IMG/VR virus record: IMGVR_UViG_3300043449_002193
Span: 1-37,190 of that record
Source: a virus
DNA length: 37,190 nucleotides
Direction: 5' to 3' (one strand)
The position numbers were made by a program, and so were the translations under genes. Shown here piece by piece: positions 15,826-23,793 of the stretch. The notes under the pieces were generated by a model that worked only from the letters and a program-made list of their open reading frames with translations, was not told the DNA's origin and ran no database searches. The first letter of the stretch is position 1; each line of letters opens with the position of its first letter.

Positions 15826-16419
15826 TCAAGGCGACTCTTGACCGCCAGCCCAATTAGTTTGTTTGTTTCTTAGGTCTTTTACACTATTGACTTTGAAATC
15901 AGGTTGTCGTTGAGTTACTTTGCCCTCTCCCGTAGTCAGAGATTCTTGGAATCTCATACACATAACTTGCAATCTAAGTTCTCCCCACAATTTAAAAACT
16001 TCAACATTCCTTTGAATTACCATCCAGTTTTCTCTCTTGTGGGGTGAAAAAATTCGAGAGCCAATTTTTGGAGCATGGCCCAAAGTCTTCAATACATGAC
16101 GATAATTAAACTCAAACATCATTTCGTCAGGACTATCAATGCCAAAAACACCCATCATATTTTGAGACGGAATAGGATCATAGTAGCCATAAATTTGCAC
16201 AGGAATTTGGCTGTAGATTTTATCTCTGGCCTCTACGTACAAATCATCAATATTATTGATGTTAATGAAAACATCATAATACATCAAAGGTGAGCCACCT
16301 ATTTCAATTACTTCTTGATCCCAGACATTGAATAAATCATGTTCCAAATTTTCAGGATCAAATTGTTGTAGGGAGCCGCTAGGTTTGTAAGTGCTGCCAT
16401 TTGGGTTTTTGATTGCCAT
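15826..16419 (-). CDS. T4 gp14-like neck protein
   Basis: The 197-residue protein has a run of motifs typical of T4-type neck proteins: LFNVWDQEVIEIGGSPLMYY, YSQIPVQIYGYYDPI, FGIDSPDEMMFEFNYR and IGSRIFSPHKRENWMVIQRN, then KLWGELRLQVMCMRFQES. Neck proteins join the head portal to the tail. Whether it equals gp14 or gp13 of T4 cannot be settled by eye. It begins the minus-strand tail module. TATAAAGG (minus, around 16434-16441) lies 15-20 nt upstream and might be either promoter or ribosome site. Confidence 0.75.
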   Translation of the reverse strand: MAIKNPNGSTYKPSGSLQQFDPENLEHDLFNVWDQEVIEIGGSPLMYYDVFININNIDDLYVEARDKIYSQIPVQIYGYYDPIPSQNMMGVFGIDSPDEMMFEFNYRHVLKTLGHAPKIGSRIFSPHKRENWMVIQRNVEVFKLWGELRLQVMCMRFQESLTTGEGKVTQRQPDFKVNSVKDLRNKQTNWAGGQESP

Positions 16420-16444
16420 AACAAATATATGTATCCTTTATAGC

Positions 16445-16464
16445 CTTGATTTGCAGTTATCAAG
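16445..16464. promoter_or_regulatory. Inverted repeat in a divergent intergenic region
   Basis: CTTGAT (16445-16450) and ATCAAG (16459-16464) form an inverted repeat that contains possible -35 boxes for both strands: TTGATT with GATAAG at 16469 on plus, and TTGATA with TATAAA at 16442 on minus. Both promoters are weak matches. Confidence 0.3.
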
Positions 16465-16503
16465 GGTAGATAAGATAGTGCGTGTATTTACAGGAGGTAA
16501 GAC

Positions 16504-16701
16504 ATGAAAAATCTTTTTGCACTCGGCAGGCTGTTCAAAAGCGGTCAAAATAAAGCTAACGAGCCTGAAATTTCTATTGATCAAGTAAAAATGCTTGTAG
16601 AGCAAATTAAAGAATTTAATGCTGGTGTTATTGATCATATTTTGACAAAACACTGTGATACTGTTTATGAAAAATGGCTTAAAGAAATAAAAGGAGAATA
16701 A
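16504..16701 (+). CDS. Small protein of unknown function (65 aa)
   Basis: A GGAGG site stands 8 nt before the ATG. The product is a short, mainly helical protein (ISIDQVKMLVEQIKEFNAGV) without a membrane segment or known motif. It is followed after one base by the next gene, so both form a two-gene unit. It could be a partner or chaperone of that product. I do not recognise it. Confidence 0.6.
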   Translation: MKNLFALGRLFKSGQNKANEPEISIDQVKMLVEQIKEFNAGVIDHILTKHCDTVYEKWLKEIKGE

Positions 16702-16702
16702 C

Positions 16703-17188
16703 ATGGAAGTTAAAGAAGTTCCCAATCCAGTGGGTCAAGTAATTCAAAACAATTACATTGATATGTTTGTAGATTCCATGAAAGCTGTATGGGATTCAAT
16801 GAAAACAACTGTTTCATGGTGGAAATTTTGGGCAACAAGAAGCCTAACGCCGGTAACAGATTTTCTTTTGAAGTGTCTTGATGACTTGATTGCTTATGTC
16901 GATCAAATTGAGGGTGCAAGCGGAGCCGACAAAAAAGCTACCGTTTTGGCTGCTATTGGAAAAATCTATGATTACATCATAAAAGAAGCTATGCCGATTT
17001 GGTTGAAGCCTTTTTCGGCACTTGTTCGTGATTATGTCATCAATGTTTTGATCTCTCACGCAATTGACTGGATCATTACCAAATACCGGCACGGCGACTT
17101 CAAACCCAAACCTTCAGATCAATTAGAAGCTCAATGGGTTATGTTGTATGGGCAAATGGTAGGTTTGCCGAAATTCAACAAGAAATAG
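16703..17188 (+). CDS. Unknown helical protein, possibly membrane-interacting
   Basis: The 161-residue product is predicted helical. It has a Trp-rich amphipathic stretch (about residues 30-50, TVSWWKFWATRS) and a moderately hydrophobic region (about 103-128, PIWLKPFSALVRDYVINVLI). This could associate with membranes, as some phage holin-like proteins do, but no clear transmembrane helix is visible. GGAG lies before the start. A TAG stop is followed by ten codons before TGA. The function is not assigned. Confidence 0.6.
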   Translation: MEVKEVPNPVGQVIQNNYIDMFVDSMKAVWDSMKTTVSWWKFWATRSLTPVTDFLLKCLDDLIAYVDQIEGASGADKKATVLAAIGKIYDYIIKEAMPIWLKPFSALVRDYVINVLISHAIDWIITKYRHGDFKPKPSDQLEAQWVMLYGQMVGLPKFNKK

Positions 17189-17217
17189 TCGTTTTTTGAT
17201 TTGAAAAAGATTGAGCA

Positions 17218-17246
17218 TTGAAAATTCAAAAAAGATTTGCTAAAAT
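17218..17246 (+). promoter_or_regulatory. Sigma70-type promoter for the M16 peptidase gene
   Basis: TTGAAA (17218-17223) and TAAAAT (17241-17246) have an optimal 17-nt spacer and stand 60 nt before the start codon. A 20-bp palindrome lies just downstream. Confidence 0.6.
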
Positions 17247-17257
17247 GGTCGAGCTAA

Positions 17258-17277
17258 TTGCAACTTTAAAGTTGCAA
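17258..17277. promoter_or_regulatory. Perfect 20-bp palindrome, candidate operator
   Basis: TTGCAACTTTAAAGTTGCAA is its own reverse complement. It begins 11 nt after the -10 box, where a bound repressor would block transcription. No T-run follows, so it is unlikely to be a terminator. Confidence 0.5.
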
Positions 17278-17305
17278 AATTAAGTCTCAACCAGAAAGAA
17301 AATCA

Positions 17306-18547
17306 ATGCTCAACCATTCAGTTTCCGAATCAGGGCTTCCTGTTTTCCATATTCAAATGCCTGATGCAGCGATCTGCAAAGTTATGATCGTTGCAAACTG
17401 CGGTTCTTCTCAAGAAGAAAATGATTCTTGGGGCGTGGCCCACTTTCTTGAGCATTTGTGCTTCCAAGGCACTCCGACCAAAAACAAACATCAAGTGTCT
17501 CGGGAGCAAGCTTTAGTTGGCTCTTATAATGCCTACACCAACTATTTCAATACTGCTTACCACTTCGATTCACTCAATGAAGATTTCGAGCGGGGATTGA
17601 CGCTTCTTAAGGAGGCAGTATTTGACTCAAATTTCCCAGAACAAGAATTTGAAAAGGAAAAGAATGTCATTGTTGAAGAGTGGAGAATGTATGATAACTA
17701 CCCCACAGAACATTTTTGGGATTTCATTGCAGAGAAATGTTTCGGAGACACAGAAGGACATCCTATTATTGGAACGGAAGAATCTATCCGAAGCATGAAC
17801 CCTGAAAAGCTTCATCGCTTTAGAAACAAATGGTATGGACGACAAAACATGTTTGTTGTAGTGGTTGGCAACCTTGATTTTGAAAGAGTCATGAAGGCGG
17901 TCAACGAAATTCTTCCAGCAGCCCAATCCGTTGAGAAAGTTTCCCTGTGTCTCAATGACTTATTGACAAGTAGTGACAGGCACTCATTAGAAACTGACCG
18001 ATTTGAACAAGCTGCATTCGGATTGGTGCAAAAATGGGTATCTGCACAACAAAACATGGAGAGAAATTATATTCCCAGCTTTTTCGTCTATGCCCTAAAC
18101 AAGTACATGTATGAATATATTCGTGATGACCTTGGTTTGTGCTATGGAGTCTCTGTAAGTGGGTTTGGCCATTACGAAAACAATTATTCAGTCATTTCTA
18201 TGTTGACCAATAATGGTTATCTTGAAAAAGCTGAAACGGAATTGATTAATTTATTCAATCGGATCAAGTCAGAAGGATTTCCACTTGAGCTTTTTGAAAT
18301 TTGTAAGAAGCAATATCTTTACAATAAGATAAAGGGGCTACAAAGTGTTGGCGGAGTAGCAAGCACCATAGTCAGCGGTGTCTCGGCTTCAAGCGATCCA
18401 AATTGGTTTGTCAACGAAGGGCACAAGGCTATGGATATTGATGCCATCAAGAAGTGTGCAGCAAGTCTCAAGCCAAGTAATTTACAAGATTTTGCTCAAA
18501 GTCATCTTAGTGATGGGCTCAAATTCACAATGGTATCTACAAAGTAG
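17306..18547 (+). CDS. M16-family zinc metallopeptidase (insulinase/processing-peptidase type)
   Basis: The 413-residue protein has the inverted zinc motif HxxEH at residues 46-50 (VAHFLEHLCFQGT) and the distal glutamate region at about 121-126 (VIVEEW), spaced as in M16 peptidases. A second-half M16 C-domain is present, with a YIRDDLGLCYGVSVSG-like block near residues 272-287. Its length fits the single-chain M16B class. These enzymes cut peptides enclosed in a chamber. It has its own promoter, a palindrome and a strong terminator, so it is an independent unit. All catalytic residues are present, so activity is likely; the substrate is unknown. It is unusual in a phage. Confidence 0.9.
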   Translation: MLNHSVSESGLPVFHIQMPDAAICKVMIVANCGSSQEENDSWGVAHFLEHLCFQGTPTKNKHQVSREQALVGSYNAYTNYFNTAYHFDSLNEDFERGLTLLKEAVFDSNFPEQEFEKEKNVIVEEWRMYDNYPTEHFWDFIAEKCFGDTEGHPIIGTEESIRSMNPEKLHRFRNKWYGRQNMFVVVVGNLDFERVMKAVNEILPAAQSVEKVSLCLNDLLTSSDRHSLETDRFEQAAFGLVQKWVSAQQNMERNYIPSFFVYALNKYMYEYIRDDLGLCYGVSVSGFGHYENNYSVISMLTNNGYLEKAETELINLFNRIKSEGFPLELFEICKKQYLYNKIKGLQSVGGVASTIVSGVSASSDPNWFVNEGHKAMDIDAIKKCAASLKPSNLQDFAQSHLSDGLKFTMVSTK

Positions 18548-18563
18548 ATTTACTCTTCGAATA

Positions 18564-18594
18564 AAAAGGGCCGTGTTCTTTACACGGCCCTTTT
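18564..18594. terminator. Bidirectional terminator
   Basis: GGGCCGTGT (18568-18576) pairs with ACACGGCCC (18582-18590), flanked by A's on the left and TTTT on the right. It serves the M16 gene and the convergent gene at 18598-18999. Confidence 0.9.
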
Positions 18595-18597
18595 GTT

Positions 18598-18999
18598 TTA
18601 ACTTAGGGTAAGCTTTGCTGTTACACTGATGGTTCCACCACCATCTGGAATTTCAAAAGGGGCACCTGTAAATCTTTCAAGCCATAAAAGTTCATTTGAC
18701 TGGTTTGTTACATAATAGCCGTATGCTGTTGTGTCGGTTGTGAATGTAAATGTTTGCTCTGAATAAACTGCCGAAGTTACGCCGCTAGATTGAACTGTTG
18801 TCCAATTCGATGAAAGCAAAGTAATTGGTGTATAACCTGTAAGAGTTCCAATCTCTGTTAGGTCCGCCTTAACTGTTGTATCTGAAGGGACAATGTCATT
18901 TGCATATAAATGCAAGACAGGATTGTCGGCATTGACCATGCCTACAATGTATTGCAATAATAAAATTTCTCCGTGAACGTCTGGACATACAAGTGCCAT
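18598..18999 (-). CDS. Probable virion decoration or minor structural protein
   Basis: The 133-residue beta-rich, Thr-rich protein has the layout VLHLYANDIVPSDTTVKADLTE, then GYTPITLLSSNW and YGYYVTNQSNELLWLERF. This is a pattern I know from small phage head or virion-surface proteins. AAAGGA precedes the ATG. The minus-strand TATATAATAG at about 19025 may be its promoter, overlapping the late-type motif for the divergent HTH gene. The structural role is inferred from pattern; no enzyme motif is present. Confidence 0.65.
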   Translation of the reverse strand: MALVCPDVHGEILLLQYIVGMVNADNPVLHLYANDIVPSDTTVKADLTEIGTLTGYTPITLLSSNWTTVQSSGVTSAVYSEQTFTFTTDTTAYGYYVTNQSNELLWLERFTGAPFEIPDGGGTISVTAKLTLS

Positions 19000-19028
19000 A
19001 ATAATTCCTTTCTTTCTAGATTTGCTAT

Positions 19029-19037
19029 TATATAGAT
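19029..19037 (+). promoter_or_regulatory. Candidate late promoter, TATATAGAT
   Basis: TATATAGAT stands 32 nt before the ATG at 19070, within ATTATATAGATA, the same 12 bases found before the sigma gene. Confidence 0.5.
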
Positions 19038-19069
19038 ATTGGCGAAGTAATAATTTAAGGGAAATTCAT

Positions 19070-19441
19070 ATGCCAAAACCTTCAAAAATTAAAGTCTTGG
19101 GAATCAGCAAAGACCAATTAATTGAAATACTCAAGAATTGCACACGCAAGGATATTTGTGAGCATTTCAAAATTTCTGAGCGTACTTTAGATCGAATAAT
19201 TAAAGACAATCATTTGACCAAACTTAACTATGGTCCTAAAAATTTAAGTATGCAAACAATTTCAGACATACGCAATTTACATCAGACTGGCAAATACAAA
19301 CAAAAGGATATTGCAAGCAAATTTAATATCAGTCAATCATTAGTTTCTAAAATTGTAAATAATCAGGTACACAAAGGACCAAAATGTTTGAAGGTTAGTG
19401 GACAGGCGTCTGTTAAAGTGGGATATAAATATGGCAATTAA
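19070..19441 (+). CDS. Helix-turn-helix DNA-binding protein
   Basis: From the ATG at 19070 (AAGGGA upstream) the product is 123 residues and basic. It contains two helix-turn-helix-like segments: TRKDICEHFKISERTLDRII (about residues 26-45) and QKDIASKFNISQSLVSKIVN (about 83-102), as in transposase/resolvase-type tandem HTH modules. No catalytic domain follows. It could be a transcription regulator or a small packaging-type DNA-binding protein. It overlaps the next gene by 11 bases. An earlier in-frame start would add 16 residues across the promoter motif and is unlikely. Confidence 0.7.
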   Translation: MPKPSKIKVLGISKDQLIEILKNCTRKDICEHFKISERTLDRIIKDNHLTKLNYGPKNLSMQTISDIRNLHQTGKYKQKDIASKFNISQSLVSKIVNNQVHKGPKCLKVSGQASVKVGYKYGN

Positions 19442-20114
19442 AGACAGAGATGGTAATGTTTACAAGTTGCGTGGTCCCAATCCACTTGTTAAAGACATGT
19501 CTGATTGGAACAAAGATGCTGTAAAACTTATAAACCATTTTGGATCAAAAGAAGAAGTTGTTGTTGATGCTACAAGTTCTGAAGCGATTGCAAGAGACAA
19601 CACTGTTAACATTTCAGATGAGTTGAATCTTTATGAGGGCACTGAACGTAGCAAAGTGATTCCCCCACGAGACTTCATAGAGGAAGCTGCAAAACCAATT
19701 GAACAAGCTGTGGTCAATGAACCTGAGCTTGTGGCTGTGCCTGTGCAAGAAGCAAAACAAGAAAGTATAACAATACATGTTGATGAAAAAATTGGAAAAA
19801 TTTTGAAAGAAAGAGGCACTGAGTTTTATTGTGCTCCAGTCATTGGGCAAAAACTTTGGAAAGATGAGCTTTATGGTACGAGCTATACTACCAACAAATA
19901 TGGAACTAAATTTATTTTTGATGCAGTCATCATAGGCCAGTCAGATCTTGAGATTCAATTTTGGTGCATACGAGAATTTGCCAAGGATTCAATTATACTA
20001 CGCAAAGACCAACAAGGTGGTGAGCGATGGTGGCGAGTATCAGACATTGAAGGCAAAAGTGGAGGATATTTATGCAAAGCAATCATATCCGATCTGAATC
20101 CAGATTTCAGCTAG
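19431..20114 (+). CDS. Unknown conserved protein
   Basis: The 227-residue product begins MAIKDRDGNVYKLRGPNPL, a start I associate with proteins of large phages that have no assigned role. Residues 50-115 are low-complexity and acidic. The C-terminal 100 residues form a mixed alpha/beta domain with FYCAPVIGQKLWKDELYG and GERWWRVSDIEG. The ATG at 19431 is preferred over GTG 19398. The gene ends in TAG TGA, a tandem stop, and overlaps the convergent gene by 8 bases. Confidence 0.65.
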   Translation: MAIKDRDGNVYKLRGPNPLVKDMSDWNKDAVKLINHFGSKEEVVVDATSSEAIARDNTVNISDELNLYEGTERSKVIPPRDFIEEAAKPIEQAVVNEPELVAVPVQEAKQESITIHVDEKIGKILKERGTEFYCAPVIGQKLWKDELYGTSYTTNKYGTKFIFDAVIIGQSDLEIQFWCIREFAKDSIILRKDQQGGERWWRVSDIEGKSGGYLCKAIISDLNPDFS

Positions 20115-20403
20115 TGATTACTTCTGGTGCCACTATTTGAACCTTAAGACCCATGTCCTCAAACTGTTTTCTATAGTCATCTACTGCTTTGCGATAACCG
20201 GCTTCATAGATTTGTCCAACCAATTTGCTGAAGTCTTCAAGATCTTTTTCAGTAACCAAAGTAGACGAAACTCTTTCTATGATTTGGTCATGCGAGGCGT
20301 AATTTAATTTCAGTAGTTCATAAAACCATTTTTTGATGGTAAAAGCCTTTGGATTGGCCATATACCTCATGAAATTATTTTGATTGTTTTCCTTTTCTGA
20401 CAT
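20107..20403 (-). CDS. Small helical protein of unknown function
   Basis: The ATG at 20401-20403 has AAAGGA nearby and gives 98 residues. The conserved-looking block is MANPKAFTIKKWFYELLKL, followed by VTEKDLEDFSKLVGQIYEAG and YRKAVDDYRKQ. It begins inside the end of the 1124-residue gene (29-base overlap), so the two should be made together. It might be a partner or chaperone of that large protein. No family is known to me. Confidence 0.7.
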   Translation of the reverse strand: MSEKENNQNNFMRYMANPKAFTIKKWFYELLKLNYASHDQIIERVSSTLVTEKDLEDFSKLVGQIYEAGYRKAVDDYRKQFEDMGLKVQIVAPEVITS

Positions 20404-23400
20404 TTTTAATTCCTTTCGTGCCATCAGGATCAGAGTTTGCTGTTTCGACTTCTCCTGCGATTGATGTTCCGCCTAAATTGCCCGGCTCACCCCACCAGTT
20501 AAAGCCGCTTCCATCTGCTGGTTTTCTTTTCTTTTTATCATATACTACTGATGTTCCTACAGACTCTTTAATTTCTTTAATTTCTTTATTTTTTCGCCAT
20601 GAATTAAAAGATGTAAGTCCCTCTTGCATTTTTTTAAAACCTGTAAATTTTGGTGCGAGAGGATTTAAAGCAGGGTCACTCTTAGCAATGCCAAAATTGC
20701 CATTAGGCAATTTGATTGTTGGCTGTTTAGTGATTGTAGAAGAAAAACCAGCAATTTTTTCTTCTGGGGAGATGCGTGCTGAATATTGTGGAGGCAAGAT
20801 TGGAACTCTCTGTTTGCCACCTCGTACTCCTAAAGACTTGCCTACTGTCATAAATGGGTTTTTAATAGCGGTCGGGTCTTTTATCCCCATCATTGCATAA
20901 AGGCTTTCTATGTCTTTAACGGGCTCGCCTTCTGTTCTTCCTCTATCTCTTTTTTGTGCATCATCCGCATAGTCAACAGTTGATGTCGATCCATCTTTGT
21001 TTTTAATCTCAGCAGCAGATTTTTCTTTTTGCTTTTGCTTCTTTTCTTTATCTAGTTGTCTCAAAACAGCCTGTGCAACTATTCGCTTTCTATATTCAAA
21101 TCCATTTTTAGCAAACGCTTCAATAAAGCTACTTCTGAAAAAATTGGTTTTATCAAATTCATCATTCCCATTAAAAATATCTTCAAAATTTTCTTGAGAG
21201 ATGATTTGATTGATTTTAGGCAATAAAAAATAGTCATCAATATTTTGCACGTTGCCTTGTTGTGTTTGTGCTGCTGTAGTGAATTTATCAATGCGACCAA
21301 TTATCTTGTTTAGTTCACTTTGTTTTGTATCTATATCAATGACGCCCTTATCAGCAAGAATTGCATAAATGCCTATAGAGCGACTTTTTTGATCCATAGC
21401 TTGAGCACTGAATTTCTTTTCAAGACCTTTTTCCAAACCTTTATTTTTCTTCCTACTAGCTTCTTGCCATTCAGTTGGATTTGTAAATCCAATTTGAAAC
21501 GTAGGACTATTTGCTTTTGCTCTTAGACTGTCATACGCAAGTTGATAAAAATATGCATCTTCCCACTCGTCACTAGGCATTGTTTGGGTCGTAGCATTTC
21601 TGCCGCCATTTTTGCTATCAAACCATGCCTTTCCTTGTTTTATACCTTCAACAACACTAGGCAAGGTGATTTCTGCTGCTGAGACATCATAAGGTCCACC
21701 ATAATTCCCTTTAGAAAATTCAGGTAAACGGGATTCTTGAGTTGGTTTTCTTAACTCTTGTAGAATATAAGACCATGTTTGTTTTCCTACCGCATTAGTA
21801 GAAAGGTGTCCAGCTTTTACACTTCTAAATGCAAGTGTAGGACCGGGCATCAACGGCATACTGCGTACATCTCCATACCGCTTGTCCGCTTCTTTTTCTT
21901 CCTTGCTGCGATTTTGCTTTTTGAGATTATCCTGAGCAGGCAAGTTGACTAAGTCATCAAACGAAACATTTGATGGAGCATAAATGTACCATTTTCCATC
22001 TTTTTCTTGTGCAACAGTAAGCTGTAGATTGAATCTATTTCTTAAATTGGCTTTTGTTTTACCATCTAGAAAAGGAATTTCATCTGTCCAAGAGAAACCT
22101 CTATACAGCAAATCCCCTATCATATAATGGGTACTTGCTTTTCTTGGATTGAAATCTTCAAGCTCTTTTTTAACAAAACCTAATTGTTTGATAAAGCCTT
22201 CATCTTGCCATGATCTTGGACTTTTGAAAATAGTTTTTGTCAACGTAGCTTGAATGTCTTGATTGCTCGTTAAAGCATTGTTCAAGATTGTAGATAGATT
22301 GAATCTCCAAGAAGCATTTAGTCTAGCAAGAGGAGTGTTCTCTACGAGCCCTGAGTTTAAATTGAATCGACCTCTAAATTTACCTTTGTTTATATTTGCA
22401 AATATTATATTGAAGAGAGCATCTCGTTGCTCCTTATTGAATTTAATCTGAACTTTATCGGGCTCACCCCTTACAGGCATCCACCACCCTTCATCTGGCG
22501 ATTTTTTGTATTTTTCTTCATTTCTTGAAAGTTTTTCTCCAATTGCATCAATACCATTTGGTTTTGGTAAGTTTTCATCTTCTTTTCCAAACTTTTTAAT
22601 ACCGACTATCAGTGGCAAATTCAATCCTTGTTGAACAATTTCTTTGAACTTGTTGACATCTAAATTGGGCGGCAGATCGTATATGCTTTCACGCTCTTCT
22701 GTGCCAGATCCAAATTGCGGGAACCCAAGTTTTTGAGCAGGTTTTTCGCTCCCCCCTAAGTCTGAGAGACTTATATCTTCTCTCTTCATTTTATCTTTTA
22801 TAGCAAGTACTTTTTCGATATAGTCCTTATCATCTTGAGGGACGGCGGAGTCTTGTAAAGCAGCTTTTATGAAATAAATACGCATATCTCTAATGCGTTC
22901 TTTTGCCGCTTTTTCGCTTGGAACAAAAGCTCCTCCAACAAAATTAACTTGCAAACCTTTTTTCCCGTATTCTTGAATAAACGATGCATCATCAGTTTCA
23001 ATTTGTTTTGTTTTTGGATTAAATCGTTTAATTGGTTGCAAACTTGGACCATGTTGCTGATTTTTGTTGATAACAGATCTTTTTTTGTTTTTTGAAAGAT
23101 AATCTCCTTTTTCAACAAATTGGATATAACCATTAAGTCCACCGAAATAAAACGGCAACAACCCTTCTCGTTCGGCTTTGTTTCTAATTGCTTCTAAATC
23201 AAATTCATAACTTTGATTTCTTTCATCAAATTGATTGATTACCATCGTTTTAGGTTCAAAATTTTCCCGGTAATAAGTAAGCAAATCTTTGCCATACTTA
23301 GCTTTGAATTTTTCTTCAGCATCTTGAAAATATTTAAACTTTCTTGCTTCAGGAGAAAAGATATCAAGAGATGAAAGCTTACTGCCAGTTTCATAAGCTT

Positions 23401-23749
23401 CTGCTTCAGGCCCTTCAATGTCTTCATAAGAGAAAGCCATTTCTGCTACTTTGTAAGTTGCATTTTGCGGTTGAGAAGCATTTGGTGTTAATTGAATGTC
23501 ACTTGCATTTAAGAGCATGTTGAACAAATCTTCACGAGCTTTTGTTGCGTTTATTAAGCCTGTAGAAAGAACCCAATTCAAAGCTCTAGCCTTTACCGCT
23601 TCTGATCCTCTAATCAAAGTCAGAAAATGACCAAGCGGACGATAGCTGAGAGGTAGCTTCAATTCAGCTTGTGAAATACCAGATGCTGCACTTTCATATA
23701 GTTTATGACTATTTTTTTGTTTCATAAAGGTTAGGAAACTCTTATTCAC
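20375..23749 (-). CDS. Giant 1124-residue protein of unknown family
   Basis: The start is GTG at 23747-23749, supported by GAGG at a 6-nt spacing. The protein is soluble, Lys- and Asn-rich, without signal peptide or membrane segment. I find no polymerase, nuclease, protease, ATPase or lysozyme motif. Two low-complexity basic stretches occur (KEKKQKQKEKSAAE near residue 890; KKKRKPADGSG near 1080). The C-terminal 150 residues look disordered. Size and location among neck and structural genes suggest a virion protein, perhaps internal and ejected with the DNA. A TATATAGAC late-type motif lies upstream. Confidence 0.75.
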   Translation of the reverse strand: MNKSFLTFMKQKNSHKLYESAASGISQAELKLPLSYRPLGHFLTLIRGSEAVKARALNWVLSTGLINATKAREDLFNMLLNASDIQLTPNASQPQNATYKVAEMAFSYEDIEGPEAEAYETGSKLSSLDIFSPEARKFKYFQDAEEKFKAKYGKDLLTYYRENFEPKTMVINQFDERNQSYEFDLEAIRNKAEREGLLPFYFGGLNGYIQFVEKGDYLSKNKKRSVINKNQQHGPSLQPIKRFNPKTKQIETDDASFIQEYGKKGLQVNFVGGAFVPSEKAAKERIRDMRIYFIKAALQDSAVPQDDKDYIEKVLAIKDKMKREDISLSDLGGSEKPAQKLGFPQFGSGTEERESIYDLPPNLDVNKFKEIVQQGLNLPLIVGIKKFGKEDENLPKPNGIDAIGEKLSRNEEKYKKSPDEGWWMPVRGEPDKVQIKFNKEQRDALFNIIFANINKGKFRGRFNLNSGLVENTPLARLNASWRFNLSTILNNALTSNQDIQATLTKTIFKSPRSWQDEGFIKQLGFVKKELEDFNPRKASTHYMIGDLLYRGFSWTDEIPFLDGKTKANLRNRFNLQLTVAQEKDGKWYIYAPSNVSFDDLVNLPAQDNLKKQNRSKEEKEADKRYGDVRSMPLMPGPTLAFRSVKAGHLSTNAVGKQTWSYILQELRKPTQESRLPEFSKGNYGGPYDVSAAEITLPSVVEGIKQGKAWFDSKNGGRNATTQTMPSDEWEDAYFYQLAYDSLRAKANSPTFQIGFTNPTEWQEASRKKNKGLEKGLEKKFSAQAMDQKSRSIGIYAILADKGVIDIDTKQSELNKIIGRIDKFTTAAQTQQGNVQNIDDYFLLPKINQIISQENFEDIFNGNDEFDKTNFFRSSFIEAFAKNGFEYRKRIVAQAVLRQLDKEKKQKQKEKSAAEIKNKDGSTSTVDYADDAQKRDRGRTEGEPVKDIESLYAMMGIKDPTAIKNPFMTVGKSLGVRGGKQRVPILPPQYSARISPEEKIAGFSSTITKQPTIKLPNGNFGIAKSDPALNPLAPKFTGFKKMQEGLTSFNSWRKNKEIKEIKESVGTSVVYDKKKRKPADGSGFNWWGEPGNLGGTSIAGEVETANSDPDGTKGIKNVRKGKQSK

Positions 23750-23777
23750 ATTTACCTCGAACTATTATTCTTACTAC

Positions 23778-23786
23778 GTCTATATA
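23778..23786 (-). promoter_or_regulatory. Candidate late promoter, TATATAGAC
   Basis: Read on the minus strand, TATATAGAC lies 28 nt before the GTG start of the 1124-residue protein. The same bases on plus (TCTATATATCATACT) abut the divergent neck gene and may serve it too. Confidence 0.45.
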
Positions 23787-23793
23787 TCATACT

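Noticed and set aside
15683-15841. 52-codon plus-strand frame in the 15554-15825 gap
   Set aside because: It runs through the terminator-like hairpin and lacks a Shine-Dalgarno; composition reflects AT-rich intergenic DNA.
20418-20900. 160-codon plus-strand frame inside the 1124-residue gene
   Set aside because: It is a shadow of the minus-strand gene, which has a supported start and no internal stops.
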